Shown here in pieces: positions 1 through 9,215 of a stretch of DNA of 21,922 bases. The DNA is taken from contig NWUY0300017477.1 of the NCBI GenBank assembly GCA_004151065.3, forward strand, positions 71,061 through 92,982, given 5' to 3'. Position 1 is the stretch's first letter. The number at the start of each line of letters is the position of its first letter. The DNA is from Larix sibirica. Its lineage: Eukaryota; Streptophyta; Pinopsida; Pinales; Pinaceae. The notes under the pieces were generated by a model. The model worked only from the letters and a program-made list of their open reading frames with translations. It was not told the DNA's origin and did not search any database. The position numbers were made by a program, and so were the translations under genes.

Positions 1-644
1 TGGGGTTTTACCATGTATATTTGGTGTATCATTTCTTTTCTCTTGTCTCTAGTGTCTTACTTTGATTATTGTTGCTTGTATGGATAGAAGGCTAGACTAG
101 TAGATTCTCGCTTCACATATTAGCAAACATATTGTTGTATGTTTATGCATATTCTCAATATTCTAACACAATTCTTCTACATAACTAAACTTCCTTGCTT
201 TGGTTCCATCCTCCTTTTGGGATTCCCATGTAATGTTGATGTTTGTTCAATGGTTGACAAAAAAATGGAAGAACTTTCAATTTTCACCTGCTTTGCTTTT
301 TAGTCTCCACAAAGCTTCTTTGAATGCCAACATCTATCTTTTTCTTTTCTCCAAGCACTTAAGATTTTCTTTGGACTCTATAGTCAATGAACTTACCAAT
401 TCATCCTCTTATAGTTCTGCTATCTTCCTTTCCACCATTAGTATTTCTTGATCTTGGTTCTTGAATTTACAACAACCACAATGTGATATTGTGGCCTTAA
501 ATTTCCTCAAGCTTGTTGCAAATTGAAAGCATGTAGATTCTATTCATTCTCATTGTACCTTTACGTCATTTCCTTGGTAAGTTCTTGAAATTATTCATCC
601 TCTCATTATGAGGAATTAAATTTCATGGTATAGAAGGCTTGTTG
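1..644. other. Unassigned AT-rich flank
   Basis: This is the left flank of the gypsy element. An open stretch at 200-451 (+) has a low-complexity, Phe/Ser/Leu-rich translation that matches no family I know, and there is no gene structure around it. I see no tRNA, repeat array or transposon terminus. It is probably intergenic DNA or a very old transposon remnant. Confidence 0.5.
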
Positions 645-1272
645 TCTACTTTATCAATCTAAATCAATATGGGTAGGAGATAAGGAACAAGGATGTGTTC
701 CCCAAGAACAATTCCCTAGGAAGAAGGAATGCATTGCTAACTCAACTAGCGACCTCAAAGAGAAGTACATAATCCTTGAGGACACTGTCAACTTAGCCAA
801 TGACCTTGGAGAGAATTGCAGCTCCCTTAACGACATTACCAACTCAACCAATGTATATGGAAAGAAGTGTGTATACCTAGAGGGCACACCCATCTAAACT
901 ACTTGCATTGTTTATTATTGTTTTTGGGCAAGTAGTTAGATGAATCATTAATTATAGATCATCAATGCCCCAATTTTTAGTGAGATAGTTGCATTTAATA
1001 TTATTTTTCTATCATTGAGTGGCGTGCATGCTTAGATTAGGGGTTGGACATGGAGACTTGTAAGCATATAAAAAATTATCTTAGATTCATTAATAGACTA
1101 AGAAAGTATTAGCTACTCTTTTCCAATTGCTAGGTTTCTCATGTCTTATCTATTATGTTGGTTCAACTACAATTTTGTCCTGTAATTTATTTTTATCTTT
1201 TTGATCTATTTCAAATTGGTGTTTTTGGCTTGTGTCTTTGGTTATGTTCTTCCATATCTTAGTTTCTTATCA
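645..1272 (+). repeat. 5' LTR of the gypsy element
   Basis: This is the direct repeat of 4507-5125. The best-matching part covers about 680-720 and 900-1230, including the shared run gttgcatttaatattatttt. The right end is placed at 1272 because a degenerate primer binding site begins directly after 'ca'. The left end is approximate: similarity fades between 647 and 659. The first third contains about 51-bp tandem units that read as an open frame ending in a stop at 894-896. Confidence 0.75.
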
Positions 1273-1286
1273 TTGGTTTCAAAGTA
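1273..1286 (+). promoter_or_regulatory. Primer binding site (tRNA-iMet type, degenerate)
   Basis: The sequence ttggtttcaaagta follows the 5' LTR directly and resembles the usual plant PBS TGGTATCAGAGC, which pairs with the 3' end of initiator tRNA-Met, with two or three substitutions. Its position at the LTR boundary supports the call. Minus-strand cDNA synthesis would have been primed here. Confidence 0.6.
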
Positions 1287-1306
1287 GTAAGGTCTTATTC
1301 TGTTAT

Positions 1307-1512
1307 GGTTATCTAGAGGCCGCCCTCCCACCCTACTCTCCTCCTCAATAGAAGATGTATCAGGTCCCAGGTTATTATGAGGCCACCCTCCATCCCAACA
1401 ACCTCCCTCAATAGATTTTTGAAGCACAATATCCTCATCAACACAAGATGTCTCCAATTATGGGTTATTATAAGGCCATCCTCCACCCTTGCAACCTACC
1501 TCAACCCATTTT
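1307..1512 (+). pseudogene. gag N-terminal Pro-rich repeat segment
   Basis: One forward frame reads through three related units starting at 1307, 1370 and 1463: GYLEAALPPYSPPQ, GYYEATLHPNNLPQ and GYYKAILHPCNLPQ. Two TAG stops follow the Gln codons of the first two units. A shorter echo (LEALLP) lies near 1550. The units keep the same phase, which suggests an ancestral coding repeat rich in Gly/Tyr/Pro/Gln upstream of the gag core. The function is unknown; similar low-complexity tracts occur in plant gypsy gag and in prion-like proteins. It could instead be a leader repeat that happens to be open. Confidence 0.45.
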
Positions 1513-1921
1513 ATTTCTAATGCAACTCATATTTTTCCTAGATATATCTCTCCTGGAGGCCCTCCTACCCTAGGTTTTCTTTGTGATCTTTCACCATTGA
1601 TTGGTATTTTTACTTGCACCCTTGGTTAATATTTACTAACTTGCATCATCCTTGACTGTGCTTAGGATCTCTTGTTAGCTTATGCTAGACTTGATTGGGT
1701 TTTCCTAGAGACCAAACTCCACCCAACTTCACTCCTTGGGTCTCCATCACCTTTGTTGGGTTCTCTACTTGCTGCAACTCATCATCGCTACCTATTCCTA
1801 TGCATGCATCATCTTTCATAGGGAACTGCTAATCTCATCATTCCTCATTCCTCCATGGTCTACCAAAACTGTAATGGAACTCTACGGTTTCACTTGATTT
1901 GGTATTTCTTTCTTTCTCTTA

Positions 1922-2760
1922 ATGGATCCTCATAGTAATCAATCATCCAAAGACACAAAGACCAATTTCCATAGTGTTGTACATGTTTTTTCCAACACCC
2001 TCAAAGAATCGCTCAAGTTGCAACCTAGGTATTCCACGCCCACTTTCCAACTAGATACTCGAAATACTTACCTTACTTAGAAGAGATTTCTCAAGCATGG
2101 TGTCAGTCTCATCAATATTTTGATGAGGTATATATGGTACTCAGTGATGAATAGATTGGTTGCAACACCTCAAACATCGTTACTACATGGGATACCTTGT
2201 GCCAGGCCTTAATAAGGTAATTTTATCCACCAGGTTACCTATCTAAACTCATGTGCAGAGGTTGCAGTTACATCAAGCCCCAAGTTAAAATGTACATCAA
2301 CTCATTGAACTATTCACCAAGTTTCACCTCCAACTACATATTAGATATCTAGAATAAGTACTTGTACTTAAATTAAAGTCTAGTTTTCTTACTACTTTTT
2401 GTATTGAAGTAGTTATGTTTGAGAGCACTACGCTTAACCAAGCGTTTCTCCATTACCTTTCCATTGAAAAAACAATGCGACTGCAAGCCTTGTTTTAAGC
2501 TCTTCTAAAATTCTAACCCAAACTCAAACCCTGATACCACCTCTTTTCAAAACCCTAAACTCTTCAACTCTCCCAATCCTCGACCATCTCAATCATGTAC
2601 CCCGTCTAGCCCCACCCCTCACCTCAATGCTTCACATCATCCACAATGGCACCCTACCACAAAATACCAACTCATGATATTGTAGAATGCCACTTATTAC
2701 AATGCCAAGCTCAATCCAAATCCCATTTTATGATGAACAAGATAGTGACTTCCTCACAAC
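1922..2760 (+). pseudogene. Ty3/gypsy gag remnant
   Basis: An ATG at 1922 opens a short Asn/Ser-rich frame. The recognisable core begins near 2081 in another frame. It contains W..L..AL (WDTLCQALIR, Trp codon 2188-2190), then FYPPGY after a stop at 2218-2220, then, after a frameshift near 2255, a segment around LIELFTKFHLQLH that runs to about 2500. Spacing and residues fit the retrotransposon gag family (PF03732-like), whose product forms the virus-like particle shell. A later segment near 2655-2700 (THDIVECHLLQ) resembles the Cys/His C-terminal part of gag. There are several stops and at least two frameshifts, so it cannot be functional. Confidence 0.65.
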
Positions 2761-2899
2761 CCCTTCTCCCTCTACTTCTAAGGTCGTCTCACTACCAAAC
2801 CCAACTACACTAAACCCCTCATTATTATTGATGACCCAATCCAGATTGCCCTCAATACCAACTCTACTATTCATTCACAATTAGCAAATCAAAGACCAT

Positions 2900-3233
2900 C
2901 TCTCGACTATAGTTTTGGACAATGGACGCAAAAATAACTTGGCCTCTTAGATATTCATCAATCATATCCAACTTCCTACCAGCCCTCACCCTTCACCTTA
3001 TCATCTTGGTTGGGCTCAACAAGATGATCCTTGTCTATTGATAAACAAACCTTGCACAATTAACTTTGTCGTTGGCCCTTTCCATGATATTATAGATTGT
3101 GATGTTTCTTCTTTGGATTGTTCAGACTTACTCTTCGGTATTCCTCATCAACAACAAAATAATTCCCTATACAGTACTAGCAATAACACTTTCCAGTTAA
3201 TGAAATATGGTTGAGCCTATGAACTCACCTATG
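2900..3233 (+). pseudogene. Retropepsin (aspartic protease) remnant of the gypsy element
   Basis: One frame, interrupted by a stop near 2942 and another near 3212, carries the two halves of a gypsy protease. An active-site-like VLDNG has its Asp codon at 2918-2920. The usual D-S/T-G has become D-N-G, as a G-to-A change in an AGT Ser codon would produce. Next come a LQLPT-like segment and a Trp-rich turn at 3011, then FVVGPFHDIIDCDV and LLFGIPHQ, equivalent to the CDV...LLLGRPW signature near the protease C terminus. The two parts are 93 nt apart and in phase, which supports real homology. In a live element this enzyme matures the gag-pol polyprotein. Confidence 0.7.
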
Positions 3234-3845
3234 TTTCCATTCCCTTTCTTCATCCCCCAACATCTGACCAAGTCACTTTACACAAGTGTCTCTCCATCAC
3301 TCTTTGTCCTTCTACTCAAGCACCTCTCTCCATATTAGCTTAGTCGAGACTTTCCTCCAACCTCTATAGCACTCAACCATTTCACCTTTCATTCCCTCTC
3401 ACAATTTCATATGTTGTGAATCCTCTCATGCTCTCAATAACTACAATAATGGAAAATACAATTCAACCACTAGAACCACCAAAGCACGCTTCTATGGGGC
3501 TTGACCTTAGTATTCACAATACAAGATAATTGTGCCCTCCCATCACAATATATAGCACCTACACATGGATTACTTCTTAGGTATAGTTCCATATTTATGT
3601 AATCAACACTATGCCATCTTTGCAACATGGTAACCCTCTCCACAATAGAGCTCTCATCTCCTCAATAACACCTCACCTTCAATGCTCTCTATAGTTCACC
3701 CCTCCACTGCATCTCCAAACACCCTACACCATAGGTTCCAATGCACCTCTTTTGTTCAAAGATACATCGGCATAACAATCTAGTGGGAAACCATTAATTA
3801 TTCATCCAATAGGGCAACACATATATATTTTTTGTTGGGTTCCAC
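3234..3845 (+). other. Unassigned interior of the gypsy element
   Basis: Between the protease and RT remnants no domain can be recognised in any forward frame. It is Pro/Ser/Thr/His-rich when translated and full of stops. By position it should hold the protease-RT linker and possibly a secondary insertion or scrambled sequence. Confidence 0.4.
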
Positions 3846-4200
3846 ATAAGACATTGTTTGAAGAACTGACAGGGATATTACTTTCATCAATGAATCCTCC
3901 ACCATTATTGCACACCCATAAATTATGGGCTATCAACTACACCTTATGGTCATTTGGGCATAGAAAGACACTACTCTTTCTCTTATATATACCAAGTAAT
4001 AGTTTCCCATTCCATACACCCATGCCACTTTCCAATCTCTTTCAACACTAGCATGTGCATTCTTTTGCTTCTATTATAATAGCAGACCTTATCCCAAAAA
4101 TGCATACCTTCTTTGGTGTTGTATCATACATGGTGCAGTCTCTACATAACATTACACACACATCTTTACATTACCACTCGAGAGGACTGCATACAACATC
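3846..4200 (+). pseudogene. Shortened reverse transcriptase remnant of the gypsy element
   Basis: About 3854-3890 reads FEELTGILLSS, like the segment before the RT fingers of gypsy elements. Around 4005-4040, across a frame change, the DNA encodes FPF..(T) followed by ATFQSL, the FGLxNAPATFQ palm motif. Near 4075-4100 there is a RPY-like element, and near 4170-4200 REDCIQHLIS resembles the segment after the catalytic YxDD block. The catalytic DD itself is not readable. The first two landmarks lie about 120 bp apart instead of about 330 bp, indicating an internal deletion. Individual matches are short; their correct order is the main support. Confidence 0.5.
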
Positions 4201-4487
4201 TCATCTCAACTTATTCTAGTCCACAAATCTCCAACATAGAGGATCCCTCATGACTCCATACACACATTGGGTTTTTTTAAAACTCATCAACACTTATCCC
4301 CTTCATTACAATTTGGTAGCATATGTTTTTCTAATACACATAACTCTCTCATCTCATCAAACTTTTTCACAGCCCAGGTACGCCATTTTTCAACACGGTA
4401 GGTCCTTTCTACAGATGAGAGCCACTTCCCACAACAAAAATATGCTTAGTTCTTATAGTTTTCTTCGCCATCCTTAGCGCCATTCCT
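4201..4487 (+). other. Unassigned 3' interior of the gypsy element
   Basis: RNase H and integrase would be expected here, but only about 290 bp separate the RT remnant from the polypurine tract. No HHCC, DDE or RNase H motif is visible. They appear to have been lost by deletion. Confidence 0.4.
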
Positions 4488-4506
4488 AAATGGGGAGGAC
4501 AAGAAG
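4488..4506 (+). promoter_or_regulatory. Polypurine tract
   Basis: The purine-rich run aaatggggaggacaagaag, interrupted by single pyrimidines, sits directly before the point where similarity to the 5' LTR begins. This is the expected position for plus-strand priming and fixes the left end of the 3' LTR near 4507. Confidence 0.55.
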
Positions 4507-5125
4507 TACAATTTGCACCTAAATCGAGAGGAATTGATAAGGAACAATGACACGTTCCCCAAGAACACTGCTCCAGCAAGAAGGAATGTATTGCCAACTC
4601 AAATAACAAACTCGAAGAAAGTGCACAACCCTCATGACATTTCCAACTTAGCCAATGAACCCAAAGAGAAGTGCACCTCCCTCGAGGACATTACCAACTT
4701 AGCTAGAAACTTCGAAGAGAAGTGTGCCTCCCTTGAGGTTGCACCCTTCTAGAAATTTTCCATTGTTTATTATTATTATTGGGCAAGTATTTAGAGACAT
4801 TATTAATTATAGATTAGTGCCTAGTTTTTGAGTGATTTAGTTGCATTTAATATTATTTTTCTATCCATGCGTGACATACATGATTATATTAGGGTTTGGA
4901 CTTGGAGACTTTGTACACCTATAAAATTCCTCTTGGATTCATTAACGGATTAAGAAAGTGTTAGTTGTTGTTCTACAATTCTTGGGTTTCTCATGTCTTG
5001 TCTATTTTGTCAAATTGACTATAGTTGCATCTAATAATTTATTTTTATCTATTCGCTCTATTTCAGGATGTTATTTTTGGATTGTATCTCTAGTTGTTGT
5101 TCTTGCAAATGTCAATTTCTTATTA
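4507..5125 (+). repeat. 3' LTR of the gypsy element
   Basis: This is the direct repeat of 645-1272; the end tttcttatta aligns to tttcttatca of the 5' copy. The first part is open from 4513 to a stop at 4750-4752. It encodes two clear 17-residue units ending EKCTSLED and EKCASLEV, the same repeat seen in the 5' LTR and with the stop at the homologous place. Polymorphic indels and many substitutions separate the two LTRs. Confidence 0.75.
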
Positions 5126-5529
5126 GTAGCTAATCAAAATCCCCTCTAGTTTTCACCCATGACCTAATCCTTTCCTTATCAATCATCATCACTTCGGAAA
5201 CCAAGAATCTATATGGTATTTAGAGATATGTTCTTCTCTAGCCTCATTATTCATCCATGTTGACCCTAGTTTGATTGAATCCACATCAACTATAGCACCT
5301 TCCTCTATATTATTTAAGAAGTACTTAGCTTGGTGATCATCCCTAAAATTTGGGCCCCATATCTCTGATCTCTTCATAGTAAGGTTCAAATATCCCCTAG
5401 AATTAATCTCTCGTGCTTCATAAAGTCATTTGCTAACATAGTGTCCCCAAACTATATCCTCTCTAAATGAGGAAAATAATTGTTTACAACCATATAGGTA
5501 TTCCCTAGCTCATGTGAATATAAGTACTC
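5126..5529. other. Unassigned spacer between the gypsy element and LINE1
   Basis: About 400 bp with no recognisable transposon terminus. A reverse-strand open stretch at 5189-5389 (66 codons, charged) matches no family I recognise and has no supporting context. It may be genuine intergenic DNA into which both elements inserted. Confidence 0.4.
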
Positions 5530-5538
5530 CTTTTTTTT
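5530..5538 (-). other. LINE1 A-tail
   Basis: A run of eight T on the + strand is a short A-tail on the LINE strand, just after the 3' UTR. A second A-rich/T-rich run at 5545-5552 lies inside the UTR. It marks the 3' insertion boundary. Confidence 0.6.
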
Positions 5539-5554
5539 ACTCATAAAAAAAATA

Positions 5555-5592
5555 AATGTATTTCTATTTCCAGATAGAAATTGAAATACATT
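5555..5592 (-). promoter_or_regulatory. LINE1 3' UTR stem-loop next to the A-tail
   Basis: aatgtatttc (5555-5564) is perfectly inverted as gaaatacatt (5583-5592). Alternatively, aatgta plus tttctat (5555-5567) pairs with atagaaa (5574-5580) plus tacatt, leaving a 6-nt loop and a 6-nt bulge. A hairpin this close to the tail is in the position where some LINEs carry the structure their RT recognises. That role is inferred here. Confidence 0.5.
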
Positions 5593-5888
5593 CCTCAAGT
5601 GTTTTCACAAGAACTATATGTCAAGGGATTGTATACAAAAAAACATATCACTTTCTTTCATCTTCCTTGACAAAGGCCCTATACCAGTCCACACAAAACA
5701 TAAAAGTTCATATGTATGTCAGTAACAGAGCTCTCCTTCGCAAAAAACGCAACATATTAGGGAAATTCTATACCAGTCATTACAAAAAAGCAGTCATAAA
5801 AGTCTTCAATCTTATAGGAGTAACATAAGCATTAGCAATTTTTTTTGTAAATAAGTGTCAAGAACAAAAAACATAGTTTCCATCTGCC

Positions 5889-6410
5889 TTAGTATTCATA
5901 AATGGAACATATAGTAGATGAGATTAGAGTCCCATCTGTGTATTCATCTTCTTTGATTTGACATACCACACCATCTAAACCTTGCTTCAACAAGGAATCA
6001 CCTTGCTCATTAAAATTCCTATAAATGTGTGTAAAGGAAATTCAATGAAACAACCCTACAACTTCCCGAAGGAGACAAGCCAAATTGTACAAACCAACGT
6101 TTTAGACCTATTTTTCACATTTCAACCATCTAATTTTGAGCTCATAATCATTATAAACCTAAAGTTGTGTGTGGCCCTTTTTTAAAGCTGCTTTCAACAA
6201 CAAGGGGACAACTTCAAACTCACCATAATTGTTAGAGCCCCAACCAAGAGAAGAGTAACCTGCAAAATAATGGTCATCAGAGACATGAAGAATAAAACCA
6301 ACACCACACCGCACTCCATTGTTTTGGATATCACCATCAAATAACCCCCAGGTTGACTTGTCAGTCCAGGGAAGATTTGAAATCCTAACTTTTGAAGTCT
6401 GACAGGGGAA
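5889..6410 (-). pseudogene. LINE1 ORF2 C-terminal RNase H domain
   Basis: One frame on the - strand gives the RNase H fold typical of plant LINE ORF2. Near the start are TWGLFDGD and CGVGFIL; then LGWGSNNYGEFE, a degenerate YNDYELKIRWL in place of GDSxLVIxWL, and HIYRNFNEQGDSLLKQGL, equivalent to HIxRExNxxADxLSKxGL. All four acidic positions (D of FDG, E of GEF, D of ND, D of GD) are still readable. Stops (near 6146, 6104 and 6098) and a Ser-to-stop-type change break it. The frame ends at a TAA at 5889-5891. In an active element it would remove RNA from the cDNA hybrid. Confidence 0.8.
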
Positions 6411-6448
6411 TGAAAGAAAGGAAGAAGGGAAAAGGCTTGTGCTGAAGC

Positions 6449-6978
6449 CTAAAATTTGTGGACTACTTTATCTTTAAATATACACTCATTCCTGGCAATC
6501 CATATCCTCCAGAGGACGAGGAAAGGCACTGCCCTATATTGTTTTAGGTCCCTTCTTTCAAACCATTCTTTGAAATTGTTCAATATGACCCCTTTTGACC
6601 ACAATGTTTGGATACCTAAAGAAGATTCAACATCCTTCCACACCTGGATAGAGAAGGGGCAATCACAGAAAATATGTTTGATTGTTTCCAGATCATTGGA
6701 CTACATGAGTAGCACCAACCTGGGACTACAGATTTCTTCTTTTGGAGCCTTTCCCAGGTGGGCACCCTATTTTTCAAAATAAGCCATAAGAGTAAGATGA
6801 TTTTGGGGGGTACCTTCATGTTCCACGTCTTTCTCCACCACCAATCCTCATCCATGTTACTAGGAACTTGTTGAGCAACATAACCCAAAGAGGCCCTATA
6901 ATAAGTGCCATTGTCTTTCCAAGTCCAATTTGACAGTTCATAAGGTTCCCTAGACAATCTGATGTGGGATTTATTCAA
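6449..6978 (-). pseudogene. LINE1 ORF2 zf-RVT region and linker
   Basis: 6978-6616 contains GTYYRASLGYV, WWWRKTWNMKVPPKI and LLLWLILKNRVPTWERLQ, the conserved zinc-binding region (zf-RVT) downstream of LINE RT. This is followed by a CxxC-like WCYSC. After a frame change, 6643-6449 has WRIWIARNECIF, which matches the WxIWxxRNxxxF block before RNase H. The expected C..C..H..C ligands are only partly present. Stops separate it from the RT frame upstream. Confidence 0.8.
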
Positions 6979-7255
6979 TTCATAAATGTAAGTATCCCAG
7001 ATCTGAGCATTGTTCCCTTCTAGACCAACATCCGAAGCTGAGAGCCATCCTTGATTTTAGATAGTAGCTGCCTCTGCCTTCCCAATTTTTTTAGGGTACA
7101 AATACCTCTCAACTTGGGATGGTCGATGATTTCAGGAAAATAAATATATGATTACTGCAACCAACAATAGGATCTGAGCTAATCTTGACCTGGGAACCCT
7201 CACCAGTTTTCCAAGCCAAATGATTACCCATAACTAGAGCAAACAAAAGATATCT
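6979..7255 (-). pseudogene. LINE1 ORF2 RT-to-zf-RVT linker
   Basis: This stretch translates with stops into the expected spacer between the thumb/connection region and zf-RVT (for example GNHLAWKTGEGSQVKI near 7215-7170). It is coding-derived but carries no motif of its own. Confidence 0.55.
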
Positions 7256-8098
7256 CTAATGGTTTGAAACATGACATGCATAATTCCTTTGACATCTAAT
7301 CCACTCAACCAATATGGGAGGGGCCATATATTTTTGATAAATAATTCTACACCAAAGGATTTCCTTTGTCATTATTTTCCATATAGATTTTGCATCTAAG
7401 GATTTTCCAAACATATCAAGGTCCTTTATACCCCAACCACCATACTTTTTAGGTCTTGCAATTTGATCCCATCTGGCCAAATAAGTCCCTTTGTACTCAG
7501 GGATTCCTTTCCACAGGTAATTTGCACAGAGTCTTTTGATTTTCCCCATAATTCCTTTCAGAATAGATGCCAAAGTGTGCCAGAATATTGGGATAACTTC
7601 AATTACAGACTTTACAAGAACCAATCTGCCTCCTCTAGAAATCCATATGTTATACCATTGATTAATCCTATCTTCAATTTTGGAAATGAGCCAAGACAAG
7701 TCTGCTTTCCTATAACAGTTTGTCTTGATGATGAATCCAATATATTTTAGGACTCCTTCACTATCATGGACTGTAATATGGAAAAGACAAGCAAGACTTG
7801 TAGAGAGTTGAGCATCCAATCCAAAATGTAGAAGAGCTTATTTTTCCAGGTTGAAAGTCATACATGTGGCAGAAGAGAAGAGATTTAATAAATCCTTTAG
7901 AATATGCCCTTCTCTCATAGAACCCTGCCCAAACAAAATAATATCATTGTAAAAAATGAGGTGGGAAATAACAATATTCCTTGCAATATTAACCCCTTGA
8001 AGTTGACCTTGAACTATGTCCTGATGAATGGCCCTACTAAGGCCTTAAACAATGACCAAAAATAGGTAAGGGGATAATGGACATCCCTACCTCAATCC
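7256..8098 (-). pseudogene. LINE1 ORF2 RT palm (catalytic) and thumb
   Basis: This continues the RT frame after a TAA at 8099-8101. It shows GCPLSPYLFLVIV, then SHLIFYNDIILF, equivalent to HLLFADDVLLF, then WYNIWISRGGRLVLVKSV and RPKKYGGWGIKDL, which are typical of plant LINE RT. The first catalytic Asp is Asn (AAT, 7946-7948); the second Asp (7943-7945) remains. Stops lie at about 8087-8089, 8045-8047 and near 7836. The RT would copy the LINE RNA at a nicked target. Confidence 0.85.
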
Positions 8099-8640
8099 TT
8101 ACGATGAAGGAAAGAAAGGGGAAACAGACCCATTGATGAAAACTGAGCAACTAGTAGTAGATACACAACTCATGATCCATTTAAAAACTTCAAGAGATAA
8201 GCCTAAATGAAGTAAAAACTTGAGAAAGAGCCAAGAGACTTGATCATATGCCTTTGAAAGATCAAGTTTGAGGATAAAGTTAGGAGTATCAAACACCTTT
8301 ATGGAGTGAAGAGCCTTCTGAACAGATCCAACTGCTTCATGAATAAGTATTCCCTCTAGGAAGCGAAATTGCTTGAGAGTAATACATCTAGAAAGAATAG
8401 GGTTGAGTCTCATATCCAAAACCTTAGAGATAAATTTGTAGACATAGTTATAGAGGGTAATTAGCCTAAAACCATCAAAAGAGTCCGAACAATCCTTCTT
8501 TAGGATAAGGGATACAAAAGTAGAGTTGAGGCTCCTTGGGGTTTTACCTTGTAAATGGACCTCTTCAACCATGTTGAGAAGATCCTCCCCAATCAAGTAA
8601 AAGAAGACAAGAAAAATTATGCATGCCACCCATCAAGGCC
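8099..8640 (-). pseudogene. LINE1 ORF2 RT fingers and N-terminal palm
   Basis: One open frame from about 8629 to 8099 contains LNSTFVSLILKKD (usually LNxTFIxLIPK), FRLITLYNYVYKFISKVL, FLEGILIHEAVGSVQKALHSIK and ILKLDLSKAYDQVSWLFLKFLL, the classic LINE RT blocks including the first catalytic Asp region (KLDLSKAYD). Just upstream, across a frameshift near 8635, is KPRP..G, equivalent to SPGPDG. It has no start codon of its own; it is the middle of ORF2. Confidence 0.9.
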
Positions 8641-9020
8641 TGGGCTTCTCTCTTTCTAGAAAGAAGTCATAACCTTTAAGAGTTCTTCCTTTGAAACCAC
8701 CATAAATAGATTTGCATTATCCTTAGCCTCTACCATTTCGGGAAAAAAAGGAAATTTCTTTTAACATACCTTCAATACTTTCACCTTCATAATACTTAAG
8801 TAAAGTGGAGAAGTATCTGACACCTAACTCAACCAAACCTTGAAAACCATGAACTGATTTTTCATCCTCATCTTTCAAATCTCATATCGTATTAATGTTT
8901 TTTTCTAAAATTTGCTACCTTATGAAAATATTTTGTATTTTGATCACCAAAGGTCAGCCATGTAGCCTGGCTATGTGAATATAAATCTACGACTATCCTT
9001 GAAACAAAAGAGACATATTA
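8641..9020 (-). pseudogene. LINE1 ORF2 linker between endonuclease and RT
   Basis: SQATWLTFGDQNTKYFHKVANF (about 8985-8920; usual form WLxxGDxNTKFFH) identifies the segment N-terminal to the LINE RT. The remainder down to the RT is recognisable only as Leu/Val/Glu-rich sequence in shifting frames. Confidence 0.7.
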
Positions 9021-9029
9021 TAGAAGCTC

Positions 9030-9215
9030 GAAAGACACCTTCCTCCAACTCATAACCAAACACCCTAACCTTCCTTTTGCATCTAAATAGATAAAATCTC
9101 ACTCTTCTGAGACATTGAGGTTATCCCCTATTATTTTCTTCCCTTCACCATTATCTCCTAAAGCATTAATATGTCTAGTTTTTTAGTTTGAACTAAATTA
9201 AAAATGACATTTGAT
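9030..9215 (-). pseudogene. LINE1 ORF2 endonuclease (APE) stub
   Basis: Fragments such as LVQTKKLDILML followed by a stop and EIM, then a Trp-to-stop position before DFIYLDAKGRLG, resemble the first 60-70 residues of a LINE APE endonuclease (K-P-D-I-L-x-L-Q-E-T... W-x-F...D-x-x-G-x-S-G-G). After about 9030 the sequence jumps to the segment preceding GDQNTKYFH. The GDFN, SDH and intermediate blocks are missing, so most of the nuclease has been deleted. Confidence 0.55.

Larger units (their letters stand above)
645..5125 (+). mobile_element. Degenerate, internally deleted Ty3/gypsy LTR retrotransposon
   Basis: Two direct repeats of about 620-630 bp (about 645-1272 and 4507-5125, offset about 3,855) bracket 3.2 kb of internal sequence. 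In order this holds a primer binding site, a Pro-rich repeated N-terminal gag segment, a gag core, an aspartic protease, a shortened RT and a polypurine tract. That is the gag-PR-RT order of Ty3/gypsy elements. RNase H and integrase are not recognisable, and an autonomous element would need 2-3 kb more. Stops and frameshifts occur throughout, and by eye the LTRs agree at only about four of five positions in their best part, so the insertion is old. I could not find a convincing 5-bp target duplication, so the outer borders are uncertain by about 10 bp. Confidence 0.8.

Noticed and set aside
200-451. 83-codon open stretch on +
   Set aside because: No family resemblance, low-complexity composition, no promoter or splice context; consistent with a chance ORF in AT-rich DNA.
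654-893. Reverse-strand open stretch, with a relative at 4409-4609
   Set aside because: The similarity of the two is explained by the direct LTR repeat; the + frame with 17-codon units is the better candidate.
642-5130. Target duplication around the gypsy element
   Set aside because: ttgtc before and gtagc after the best borders do not match; borders are too decayed to claim one.
5189-5389. 66-codon open stretch on - as a host exon
   Set aside because: No recognisable domain, no clear splice sites and no neighbouring exons.
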